Assembly: GCF_011927695.1 (NCBI RefSeq)
Contig: NZ_JAATJE010000001.1
Span: forward strand, 62,001 to 126,000
Origin: Sphingomonas jejuensis
Lineage (GTDB): Bacteria > Pseudomonadota > Alphaproteobacteria > Sphingomonadales > Sphingomonadaceae
DNA: 64,000 nucleotides
Direction: 5' to 3'
The notes under the pieces were generated by a model. It saw nothing but the letters and a program-made list of their open reading frames with translations, did no database searches and was not told where the DNA came from. This document shows positions 1 to 7,053 of the stretch, piece after piece (the first letter of the stretch is position 1; each line of letters starts with the position of its first letter). The position numbers and the translations under genes are program-made.

Positions 1-317
1 GCGGCGGCGCCACGGTGCGGGCTCGACCCACGGGCCGCGTTCCACCTCCAGGCACGATCGTGTCGGCGCGCATTTCGGGAGGCGGCGGAGGTTTGCTGAC
101 CGTGCCGAGCGAGGCGGTGCAGACCATCGACGGTGTGCCTTCCGTGTTTGTCGCCGAGCCGAACGGCTTTCGGGCGCGACCCGTTGTCACCGGCCTCGTC
201 GCCGCGGGTCGGACCGAGATCGTCCGAGGCCTGAGCGGGACCGAACGGGTCGCCGGTCAGGGTGCGTTTCTCCTCAAGGCCGAGCTCGCCAAGGGCGAGG
301 CCGAGCACGGGCACTGA
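1..317 (+). CDS. RND efflux periplasmic adaptor (CzcB/CusB type), 3' fragment
   Basis: C-terminal part of a membrane-fusion protein that joins an inner-membrane RND pump to an outer-membrane channel. The frame is open to the left window edge, so the gene starts outside; about 105 residues are visible of the roughly 380-400 usual for the family. Family-like features are the PGTIVSARI strand, the VPSEAV segment, GVPSVFVAE, the GLVAAGRTEIVRGL turn and a GAFLLKAEL tail ending in E-H-G-H. The stop lies 3 bp before the czcA-like gene, so both are surely one operon. The stretch before PGTIVSARI looks shorter than in most relatives, which the upstream sequence would settle. Confidence 0.8.
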   Translation, partial: GGATVRARPTGRVPPPGTIVSARISGGGGGLLTVPSEAVQTIDGVPSVFVAEPNGFRARPVVTGLVAAGRTEIVRGLSGTERVAGQGAFLLKAELAKGEAEHGH

Positions 318-320
318 CCG

Positions 321-3300
321 ATGCTGAACCGTCTCATCGACTTGTCCGTCAGGGGCCGCTGGCTCGTGGTGCTGATTGCGCTGGTACTCGCGGGTTTCGG
401 CCTGCGCGAGCTCACCAAGCTGCCGATCGACGCCGTGCCGGACATCACCAACCGTCAGGTGCAGGTCACCACGCTCTCGCCGGCGCTCGGGCCGGAGGAG
501 GTCGAGCGCCAAGTGACGTTCCCGCTCGAGACGGCGCTCGCCGGCCTGCCGGGGCTGGTCGAGACCCGTTCGCTGTCTCGACACGGCTTCTCTCAGATTA
601 CGGCCGTGTTCACCGACGCGACCGACATCTACTTCGCGCGCAACCTCGTGAACGAACGGCTGCAGTCCGCCCGCGACGAGCTGCCGGACGGCCTCACGCC
701 GTCCCTGGGCCCGGTCGTGACCGGTCTCGGAGAAGTTTACATCTGGACGGTCGAGTTCAGCGGCGCCGCGGCTCGGCCCGGCGTTCCCTACGTCACGCCC
801 GAAGGCGAGCGGCTGGTGACCGAACTCGACAAGGCGACCTACCTGCGCACCGTCCAGGACTGGATCATCGCGCCCCAGCTTCGCACCTTGTCCGGAGTTG
901 GCGGCGTCGACGTGCAGGGCGGTTTCATCAAGGAGTACGCGGTCCACCCCGATCCTGCGCGGCTCGCCGCCTATGGCGTCGGTCTTACCCAGCTGGTGGA
1001 GGCCCTGGAACACGCCAATCGCATCGCCGGCGCGGGCTATGTCAGCCGCGCGGGCGAGGCCTACGTCGTCCGAGCGGACGCGCGGGTCCGCACCCTGGCC
1101 GAGCTGGCGCAGACGCCCGTGGTGATGCGGGGCGGTCAAGTGGTGCGGGTCTCCGACGTCGCGACCGTGGAGACGGGCCGCGCCCCGCGCCTCGGCTCGG
1201 CGAGCGCGGACGGGGGCGAGGCGGTGGTCGGCACCGCGCTGATGCTGCAGGGCGAGAACAGCCGGGAGGTCGCCCAGCGCGTCGGCGAGCGGTTGCGCGA
1301 GCTCGGTCCCAGCCTCCCGCCAAACGTTGTGGTGCGTCCGGCGCTCGACCGCACGGAGCTCGTCGAGGCGACGATCCGGACCGTCGAGCACAATCTGGCG
1401 CTCGGCGCCCTGCTGGTCATCGCCGTGTTGTTCTTCGCGCTCGGCAACGTGCGCGCGGCGATCATCACCGCGTTGGTCATTCCGCTCTCGTTCCTGTTCG
1501 CCGCCTCGGCGATGAACCGGTTCGGGATCAGCGCCAACCTGCTCAGCCTGGGAGCGCTCGACTTCGGCCTCATCGTCGACGGCGCGGTGGTGGTGATCGA
1601 AAACACGCTGCGCCGGCTCGCGCTCAGGCGCGACGCGCTCGGCCGAGCGCTCGCGCCATCCGAGCGGCTCGGGGTCGCCGCGGACGCCGCCAAGGAGATG
1701 GCGCGGCCGGCCGCGTTCGGGCAGGCGATCATCCTCCTCGTCTACGCGCCGCTGCTCGCCTTCGAGGGCGTCGAGGGCAAGATGTTCGGCCCGATGGCGG
1801 CGACCGTCATGCTCGCGCTCGCGGGCGCCTTCGTCCTGTCCTTCACCTTCGTTCCCGCCATGGCCGCGCTGCTCGTGCGCGAGCCGAAGGCACATGGCGA
1901 GACGAAGCTCGCCGCGGCGGCGGCCCGGCGCTACGAGCCGCTCCTGCGCCGCGCCGTCACGAAGCCACGGACGGTCGCGATCGGGGCCGGCGGCGCGCTC
2001 GCGATCGGCCTCCTCGCGTTCCTCAGTCTCGGCCGCGAGTTCGTGCCGACGCTCGACGAAGGCGACGTCCTGGTCCAGGCGTTGCGGGTTCCGTCGACTT
2101 CCCTCCAGCAGAGCCAGGCCATGCAGTTCCGTGTCGAGCGGACGCTCATGGCCATACCCGAGGTCGAACGGGTGTTCACGCGCACGGGGACCGCGGAGGT
2201 GGCCTCGGATCCGATGCCGCCGTCGATCTCCGATACCTTCGTGATGCTGAAACCCCGAAGCGAGTGGCCCGACCCCAACCTGCCAAAGGCGGAGCTGGTC
2301 GAGCGGATGGAGCGCGATCTCGGCCGCCTCCTCGGCAACAACTACGAGTTCACGCAGCCCATACAGATGCGCTTCAACGAGCTCATCGCCGGTGTCCGGT
2401 CGGACGTCGCGGTGATGGTCTACGGTGACGACTTCGCCGGCATGAGCCGCACGGCGGAGCAGGTCGCTGACGTGCTCCGGGGGATCGACGGCGCGGCCGA
2501 CGTGCGGGTCGAGCAGGTCTCCGGGCAGCCGACGATCACGGCCAGTGTCGATCGGACGGCGGCCGCCGCACAAGGCGTCCATGCCAGCGATGCCGCCGAC
2601 GCCCTCGCGATCGCGCTCGGCGGTCGCGAGGCTGGTCACGTGCTCGAAGGCGACCGCCGGTTCGACGTCGTGGTCCGGCTCGCCGACGAGTTGCGCGACG
2701 ATCCGGCGGTCATGGCGCAGCTCCCGGTCATGCCGGAGGGCGCCGAGCCTGGCGCTCCGACCGTGCCCCTATCGGCCGTCGCGCGCTTCGACACGGCCGA
2801 GGGCCCCAGCCAGATCAGTCGCGAGAATGGCAAGCGCCGGATCGTGGTCCAGGCGAACGTGCGCGGGCGCGATCTGGGCGGCTTCGTCGCCGAGGCGCGG
2901 GCCGAGGTCCAGCGCGAGGTGCGGCCGCCGACCGGTGGCTGGTTCGACTGGGGAGGCCAGTTCGAGAACCTGGAGCGCGCCAGCGCCCGGCTCGCGCTGA
3001 TCGTGCCGCTCGTCTTCCTGCTGATCGGGATCCTCCTGTTCCTGGCCCTCGGCTCGGCGACGGAGGCCGCGCTGGTGTTCGCCGGCGTTCCGCTCGCTCT
3101 GGTCGGTGGCGCCCTCGCGCTCCTGCTGCGAGGCACGCCCTTCTCGATCTCGGCGGCGGTGGGCTTCATCGCCGTTTCGGGCGTCGCGACTTTGAACGGC
3201 TTGGTGCTGATGCAGAGCATCAAGCAGCGCGCCGCCGAGGGCGCCGCGCCGGTCGAGTCCGCGGTCGGCGGCGCGGTCAGCCGACTTCGAGCGGTGCTGA

Positions 3301-3530
3301 CGACCGCTTTGGTGGCGGTGCTCGGCTTCGTGCCGATGGCGGCCGCGACCGGTGCGGGCGCGGAGGTGCAGAAGCCGCTCGCGACCGTGGTCATCGGCGG
3401 GCTGACCACGGCGACGCTGCTGACCCTGTTCGTCTTGCCCACCTTCGCCGCTCTCCTGCTCGCAAGGCGGAATGCCGTCGTCGGCGAAGAACACTCGACG
3501 GCGGCCGAACCACGGAAGGTCACCGCATGA
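321..3530 (+). CDS. czcA: Heavy-metal RND efflux pump, CzcA family
   Basis: Proton-driven inner-membrane pump that would expel metal cations through a tripartite complex with the adaptor encoded just upstream. At 1069 residues it is full length. TM1 lies near residues 13-28, then a large periplasmic loop, TM2-TM6 from about 357, and the second half repeats this plan with TMs from about 892. The TM4 signature DFGLIVDGAVVVIEN at residues 414-428 is of the DFGx3DGA type known for divalent-cation (Co/Zn/Cd/Ni) pumps, not the Cu/Ag type, which lacks DFG. The substrate is therefore inferred to be divalent although copper genes follow. The ATG sits 3 bp after the adaptor stop, and the CDF gene overlaps its end by 4 bp. 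Confidence 0.92.
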   Translation: MLNRLIDLSVRGRWLVVLIALVLAGFGLRELTKLPIDAVPDITNRQVQVTTLSPALGPEEVERQVTFPLETALAGLPGLVETRSLSRHGFSQITAVFTDATDIYFARNLVNERLQSARDELPDGLTPSLGPVVTGLGEVYIWTVEFSGAAARPGVPYVTPEGERLVTELDKATYLRTVQDWIIAPQLRTLSGVGGVDVQGGFIKEYAVHPDPARLAAYGVGLTQLVEALEHANRIAGAGYVSRAGEAYVVRADARVRTLAELAQTPVVMRGGQVVRVSDVATVETGRAPRLGSASADGGEAVVGTALMLQGENSREVAQRVGERLRELGPSLPPNVVVRPALDRTELVEATIRTVEHNLALGALLVIAVLFFALGNVRAAIITALVIPLSFLFAASAMNRFGISANLLSLGALDFGLIVDGAVVVIENTLRRLALRRDALGRALAPSERLGVAADAAKEMARPAAFGQAIILLVYAPLLAFEGVEGKMFGPMAATVMLALAGAFVLSFTFVPAMAALLVREPKAHGETKLAAAAARRYEPLLRRAVTKPRTVAIGAGGALAIGLLAFLSLGREFVPTLDEGDVLVQALRVPSTSLQQSQAMQFRVERTLMAIPEVERVFTRTGTAEVASDPMPPSISDTFVMLKPRSEWPDPNLPKAELVERMERDLGRLLGNNYEFTQPIQMRFNELIAGVRSDVAVMVYGDDFAGMSRTAEQVADVLRGIDGAADVRVEQVSGQPTITASVDRTAAAAQGVHASDAADALAIALGGREAGHVLEGDRRFDVVVRLADELRDDPAVMAQLPVMPEGAEPGAPTVPLSAVARFDTAEGPSQISRENGKRRIVVQANVRGRDLGGFVAEARAEVQREVRPPTGGWFDWGGQFENLERASARLALIVPLVFLLIGILLFLALGSATEAALVFAGVPLALVGGALALLLRGTPFSISAAVGFIAVSGVATLNGLVLMQSIKQRAAEGAAPVESAVGGAVSRLRAVLTTALVAVLGFVPMAAATGAGAEVQKPLATVVIGGLTTATLLTLFVLPTFAALLLARRNAVVGEEHSTAAEPRKVTA

Positions 3531-4165
3531 GCGAGGAACAGCCTGCGGCCGATACGCCGCAGCAAAGGCGCACGCTCTGGATCGTCCTCGGCTTGAACAT
3601 CGCCCTGACGGTTGGCTTCGCCGCCACCGGTTCGATCGCGGACTCGAGCGCGCTCATCGCCAATGCTCTCGACAACGCCTCGGACAGCCTCGTCTACGTG
3701 ATCAGCCTGCTGGCCTTGACGCGGAGCGAGGCGTGGAAGCACGGCGCGGCGCGGGTTTCGGGCGTGCTTCTGCTGCTGTTCGCCGCGGGCGTGCTGTTCG
3801 ACGCCGGCCGCCGCTACTTCCTGGGCAGCGAGCCGCTCGGCGCGGCCATGATCGGAATGGCCCTGGTCGGCGCGGCCGTGAACGCCCTCTGCGTCTGGCT
3901 CCTCAACCGGGTCAAGCAAGCCGACGTGAACATGCGAGCGGCGCAAACCTTCAGCTTCAATGACTTCGTGTCCAACGGTGGGATCGTCGTTGCCGGCGGG
4001 CTCGTCCTGTGGCTTGGACAGGCCTGGCCCGATCTGGTCGTCGGTGTCGCGGTTGCGGCGATCGCCATTAAAGGCGGCGTGAGCATTCTCCGCGATGTCA
4101 GGCGGGAAATCGACGAGGAAGAGCAAAGCTCCGCACAGGATGGAGATGGCTCAAGCCGGGGATAG
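3527..4165 (+). CDS. Cation diffusion facilitator, short CzcD-like
   Basis: Predicted inner-membrane metal/proton antiporter exporting divalent cations to the periplasm, where the RND pump could collect them. The 212 residues hold about six TM segments (near 17-35, 42-62, 76-92, 105-126, 150-165, 168-186) and only a short charged tail, so the usual cytoplasmic metal-binding domain is missing. The TM2 metal site reads D49-x3-D53, as in YiiP, but TM5 has D146-x3-N150 where the classical site is H-x3-D. ATG overlaps the pump stop as ATGA, indicating translational coupling. The family call is firm; the metal is not. Confidence 0.85.
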   Translation: MSEEQPAADTPQQRRTLWIVLGLNIALTVGFAATGSIADSSALIANALDNASDSLVYVISLLALTRSEAWKHGAARVSGVLLLLFAAGVLFDAGRRYFLGSEPLGAAMIGMALVGAAVNALCVWLLNRVKQADVNMRAAQTFSFNDFVSNGGIVVAGGLVLWLGQAWPDLVVGVAVAAIAIKGGVSILRDVRREIDEEEQSSAQDGDGSSRG

Positions 4166-4252
4166 GTCCACGTCCATTCGCATTTCGCTGCGTTGCGACA
4201 GAAGATCAACGCCGAAGCCAGTAGCCCCGGCAATCTTTCGGCGCGGCGCCGC

Positions 4253-4873
4253 TCAGCGAACGGGTGCGCGTGTATTTATCCCTGCTTCTGCGCTCGTCTC
4301 CGGCGGCGGAGGCGGCACGCCGCGGTCGCGGTATGACGGGAGGTCGGGCGCGCCTTCGGGTGTCGGATCGGCCTCGAGGCGCGCGATGTGCCGCTTCATC
4401 TCCTCGATCTCGCGGATCTGCGCGTCGATGATGCGGTCCGCGAGCAGCCGGACCTCAGGGTCGCGAATGTGCGCCCGCTCGCTGGTCATGATCGCGATCG
4501 AGTGGTGGGGGATCATCGCCTTCATGTACGAGACGTCCGCGACCGTCTCCTGCGAACGCACAAGCCACAGCGCCCCGGCGAACACCACTATCGAGCCGAC
4601 GACGATGCCGACGTTTGCGCGTCGGTTCTTGTACATGCCCCACATGAACCCGATCATGATCAGCGCCATCGTCGCTCCCATGACCACAGCCATCCAGGTG
4701 CGGGTCTGGCTGTATTCGACGTGGCTCAGCGCATAGGTGTTCAGGTACATGAGGCCGAACATCACCACGGTCGACGTCGCGATCATCGCGGCGAAGCGGC
4801 CGTAGCCCATGCCGCCGGACATCTCGCCTTTCTTGTCGCTGCTTTCGCTTCCCGCGTGACTGTCGTGCCGCAT
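4253..4873 (-). CDS. DUF305 membrane protein
   Basis: Three predicted TM helices (about residues 26-46, 60-80 and 87-105) are followed by a DUF305 domain with the hallmark MKAMIPHHS at 117-125 and a long helical segment to about 168. A proline-rich tail ends the 206-residue protein. DUF305 proteins recur in copper and silver islands and are thought to bind metal through the His pair and surrounding Met residues; the biochemical role is unproven. The gene lies 48 bp downstream of the MerR gene on the same strand, so the two are probably co-transcribed. It converges on the czc genes across an 87-bp gap in which I see nothing distinct. Confidence 0.85.
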   Translation of the reverse strand: MRHDSHAGSESSDKKGEMSGGMGYGRFAAMIATSTVVMFGLMYLNTYALSHVEYSQTRTWMAVVMGATMALIMIGFMWGMYKNRRANVGIVVGSIVVFAGALWLVRSQETVADVSYMKAMIPHHSIAIMTSERAHIRDPEVRLLADRIIDAQIREIEEMKRHIARLEADPTPEGAPDLPSYRDRGVPPPPPETSAEAGINTRAPVR

Positions 4874-4921
4874 TCTGACGACGCCTTGTCGTTGGCCTAC
4901 GCGTATAAGCGTCGAACGAGG

Positions 4922-5353
4922 TCAGCGTTCCGGACTTGCCGCATCCGGTGGCGACTCGAAGGCGGTCAGTATGGGACATGGACCCGAACCTGAAGAGGCG
5001 CAGCGATCTGCGAGCCGGACGAGGGCGGCGCGGGCGGTTTGCAGTTCCGCGATCTTTGCATCCAGAGCGACGATCCGCTCGCGGGCGATCGCGTGCGCTC
5101 GCGGTCGATCGTCGGTCGCGTCGAGGGCGAGCAGGTCGCCGATCTCCTCAAGGGTGAACCCGGCGGTCTGCGCCGTCTTGATGAAGCGAAGGCGACGGAC
5201 GTCGTCGTCGCCGTAGCGGCGTACGCCTCCGGCCAGCCCGGCGCCCATCGGGCGGTCCGGCTCGTTCATCAGCCCGCGGCGTTGATAGTAGCGCACGGTC
5301 TCGACGCCGACGCCGCCGGCTTGGGCGAGCTTCGCGATGGTCAATACGGACAT
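4922..5353 (-). CDS. MerR-family metal-responsive regulator
   Basis: Dimeric DNA-distorting regulator with an N-terminal winged HTH (residues 1-70, including VETVRYYQRRGL), a coiled coil near 85-117 and a C-terminal metal loop. I start it at the ATG at 5353 (143 residues, MSVLTIAKLA); an ATG at 5371 would overlap the operator. The loop has C118-x7-C126, the spacing of CueR (MerR has x8). By residue counting, the position of MerR Cys82 (Ser77 in CueR) is Arg83, so the third mercury ligand is absent. The divergent promoter nevertheless resembles the mer operator. It probably autoregulates and controls the rightward genes; the inducing metal is uncertain, copper being favoured by context. Confidence 0.9.
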   Translation of the reverse strand: MSVLTIAKLAQAGGVGVETVRYYQRRGLMNEPDRPMGAGLAGGVRRYGDDDVRRLRFIKTAQTAGFTLEEIGDLLALDATDDRPRAHAIARERIVALDAKIAELQTARAALVRLADRCASSGSGPCPILTAFESPPDAASPER

Positions 5354-5356
5354 GGC

Positions 5357-5388
5357 TTGACTCCGTATCATGGTACGGACCCTATATG
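5357..5388 (+). promoter_or_regulatory. MerR-type promoter/operator
   Basis: A -35 TTGACT (5357-5362) and a -10 CTATAT (5382-5387) are separated by a long 19-bp spacer, as in MerR-activated promoters. The spacer holds the dyad CCGTA (5363-5367) and TACGG (5374-5378), 14 of 16 palindromic positions. The -35 and dyad closely match the classical mer operator. It lies between the divergent regulator and the glutaredoxin-MauE gene, reading rightward. Confidence 0.8.
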
Positions 5389-5424
5389 CATCGGGGTACG
5401 AAGCACGACAAGAAGGCCACGCTT

Positions 5425-6192
5425 ATGAGCGCCCCCGTAAAGACCGCCGAACTGCATCGAATGGTGATGCCGAGCCATACCTGCCCGTACGGGCTGAAGG
5501 CGCTCGACCTGCTGAAGCGCCAAGGGTTCAAGGTCGAGGACCACTGGCTGCGCACGCGGGCCGAGACGGACGCGTTCAAGGCCGAGCACGACGTGAAGAC
5601 GACGCCGCAGGTGTTCATCGGCGGCCAGCGGATCGGCGGCTTTGACGACCTGCGGCGCTACTTCGGCAAGCGCGTCGCCGAGCCGGGGGCGACGAGCTAT
5701 CGGCCGGTCATCGCGCTCTTCGCCATGACGGCGCTCATGGCGCTCGCTGCGAGCCAGGCCGTGCTCGGCTCGCCCTTCACCGTTCGCGCGGCCGAATGGT
5801 TCATCGGCTTCAGCATGTGCGTGCTCGCGCTCCTGAAGCTGCAGGACGTCGAGAAGTTCTCGAGCATGTTCCTGAACTATGACCTGCTGGCCAAGCGCTG
5901 GGTTCCGTACTCCTACGTCTATCCGTTCGCCGAAGGCCTCGCTGGCGTGCTCATGGTCGCAGGCGTGCTGACCTGGCTTTCCGCTCCGGTCGCGCTGTTC
6001 ATCGGGTCGGTGGGCGCCGTTTCTGTGTTCAAGGCCGTCTACGTGGACAGACGCGAGCTCAAGTGCGCGTGCGTCGGCGGGTCGAGCAACGTGCCCTTGG
6101 GCTTCGTGTCCTTGACCGAGAACCTCATGATGGTCGGGATGGCGGTCTGGATGCTCCTCGGTCCGACCGCGTCGCACCAGATGTTGCCTTGA
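5425..6192 (+). CDS. Glutaredoxin-MauE/DoxX-like fusion membrane protein
   Basis: Two-domain protein of 255 residues. Residues 10-85 are a glutaredoxin fold with a single active-site Cys in C20-P-Y-G and the cis-Pro motif TPQVFIGG (60-67). From about 93 on there are roughly four TM helices of the MauE/DoxX type, then a C214-x-C216 pair. It may pass thiol electrons across the membrane or handle metal-thiol adducts in the copper response (inference). The start at 5425 is chosen because it has an AAGAAGG ribosome site about 8 bp upstream; the in-frame ATG at 5386 lies inside the -10 box. It is the first gene under the MerR-type promoter. Confidence 0.85.
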   Translation: MSAPVKTAELHRMVMPSHTCPYGLKALDLLKRQGFKVEDHWLRTRAETDAFKAEHDVKTTPQVFIGGQRIGGFDDLRRYFGKRVAEPGATSYRPVIALFAMTALMALAASQAVLGSPFTVRAAEWFIGFSMCVLALLKLQDVEKFSSMFLNYDLLAKRWVPYSYVYPFAEGLAGVLMVAGVLTWLSAPVALFIGSVGAVSVFKAVYVDRRELKCACVGGSSNVPLGFVSLTENLMMVGMAVWMLLGPTASHQMLP

Positions 6193-6593
6193 TGGCAATG
6201 GGTTGTTCCATGTCGGCCCGGTCGCTACATCGATACGTGATGCCGGTTCGCAGCCTCCTGCAGTTCGTCCTGCTGATCGCGCTCGTCTTCGCGCCGATCT
6301 GCAGCATGGGCGGCATGGCGAACGCTGCGCCGATCGGCGCGCCCACCGCCGAGCATCATGCGCCCAAGGCGGATGCGGGCCACTGCGCTGACATGGGCGG
6401 CGGCGATCAGGATGACCAGTCGAATGGCGATGTGGGTTTCGACTGCCGGATGGCTTGCGCCGGCGTGCTCACTCCGACGCCATTGGTGACCGAGACGCAG
6501 ATCATCCTCAGTGTCCCACAGCGCGTCACGTCGGTCGTGCCGACGCCCGGTCGCAATCCAACAGCTGAACCACCCCCTCCGCGACTCTCCTGA
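6192..6593 (+). CDS. Small secreted Cys/His-containing protein
   Basis: Unrecognised protein of up to 133 residues. ATG overlaps the stop of the fusion gene (TGATG); later ATGs at 6198, 6210 and 6240 are alternatives. A signal peptide is evident (hydrophobic LLQFVLLIALVFAPI, then A-N-A-A-P). The mature part has H-rich residues near the start, an H-C-A-D-M and D-C-R-M-A-C-A segment and a Pro-rich end. Its place between the redox fusion and the His/Cys-rich protein suggests an envelope role in metal handling; I cannot name a family. Confidence 0.6.
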   Translation: MAMGCSMSARSLHRYVMPVRSLLQFVLLIALVFAPICSMGGMANAAPIGAPTAEHHAPKADAGHCADMGGGDQDDQSNGDVGFDCRMACAGVLTPTPLVTETQIILSVPQRVTSVVPTPGRNPTAEPPPPRLS

Positions 6594-6600
6594 CGCCCGA

Positions 6601-6615
6601 GCGAGCTCTGCTCGC
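6601..6615 (+). repeat. Small inverted repeat between two cop-region genes
   Basis: GCGAGC (6601-6606) and GCTCGC (6610-6615) form a 6-bp stem with a 3-nt loop, 7 bp after the preceding stop and 27 bp before the next start. There is no T-tract. It may shape the mRNA between the two genes. Confidence 0.35.
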
Positions 6616-6642
6616 GCAAACCGTCATTCCAGGAGAGATCAG

Positions 6643-6975
6643 ATGAAGTTCTTGCTCATGAGCGCGGTGGCGCTCGCATTCGCCGCGCCCGCAGCGGCTC
6701 AGACCGCCCCTGACGCCCAGGCTCACCAGGGTCATGCTCAGCACCATGCCGCTCAGCCCGGCACGCAACCGGCCGCACATGCCGAGCACACGCAGCACCA
6801 GGGCCACGGCGGCTCCGGCGTCGACCACAGCAAGCATGCGAACTGCTGCGGCGACGCCGACGGCAACGGCCGCATGGATTGCTGCGAAGGGGCTCAGGCC
6901 GGTCAGCGTCCGTGTTGCGAGGGGCACGCCGCGAGCGGCCAGGCCCAATCCGATCGCCCCGCGCCGTCGAACTGA
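6643..6975 (+). CDS. His/Cys-rich secreted metal-binding protein with EF-hand-like loop
   Basis: A 110-residue protein with a clean signal peptide (cleavage after A-A-A-Q, about residue 20). Residues 25-66 hold many HxxH, QHH and HQGH motifs. Three vicinal cysteine pairs follow (C68-C69, C80-C81, C91-C92). Between the first two, D71-D73-N75-R77-D79-E82 occupies exactly positions 1, 3, 5, 7, 9 and 12 of an EF-hand loop, with Gly at 6 and Met at 8. A periplasmic copper buffer is the natural inference. The ATG follows AGGAGA at 6631-6636. No experimentally named family is recognised. Confidence 0.8.
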   Translation: MKFLLMSAVALAFAAPAAAQTAPDAQAHQGHAQHHAAQPGTQPAAHAEHTQHQGHGGSGVDHSKHANCCGDADGNGRMDCCEGAQAGQRPCCEGHAASGQAQSDRPAPSN

Positions 6976-6984
6976 GCGCATAAA

Positions 6985-7020
6985 GGCGCCGGAACGCGTT
7001 CATACGTCGGCTCCGGCGCC
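6985..7020 (+). terminator. Hairpin between the His/Cys-rich gene and copA
   Basis: GGCGCCGGA (6985-6993) and TCCGGCGCC (7012-7020) form a perfect 9-bp stem with an 18-nt loop, 9 bp after the stop codon. No T-tract follows, so it may be an mRNA-stabilising or attenuating element and not a full terminator. Confidence 0.45.
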
Positions 7021-7053
7021 GACACGGCCGTTTAGCGGTCGAGAGGACACGAC

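Noticed and set aside
2636-4126. Long antisense frame across czcA and the CDF gene
   Set aside because: No domains, and both sense genes are clear full-length family members.
5386-5424. Earlier ATG for the glutaredoxin-MauE protein
   Set aside because: It overlaps the -10 box of the MerR-type promoter, so it would not be on the transcript.
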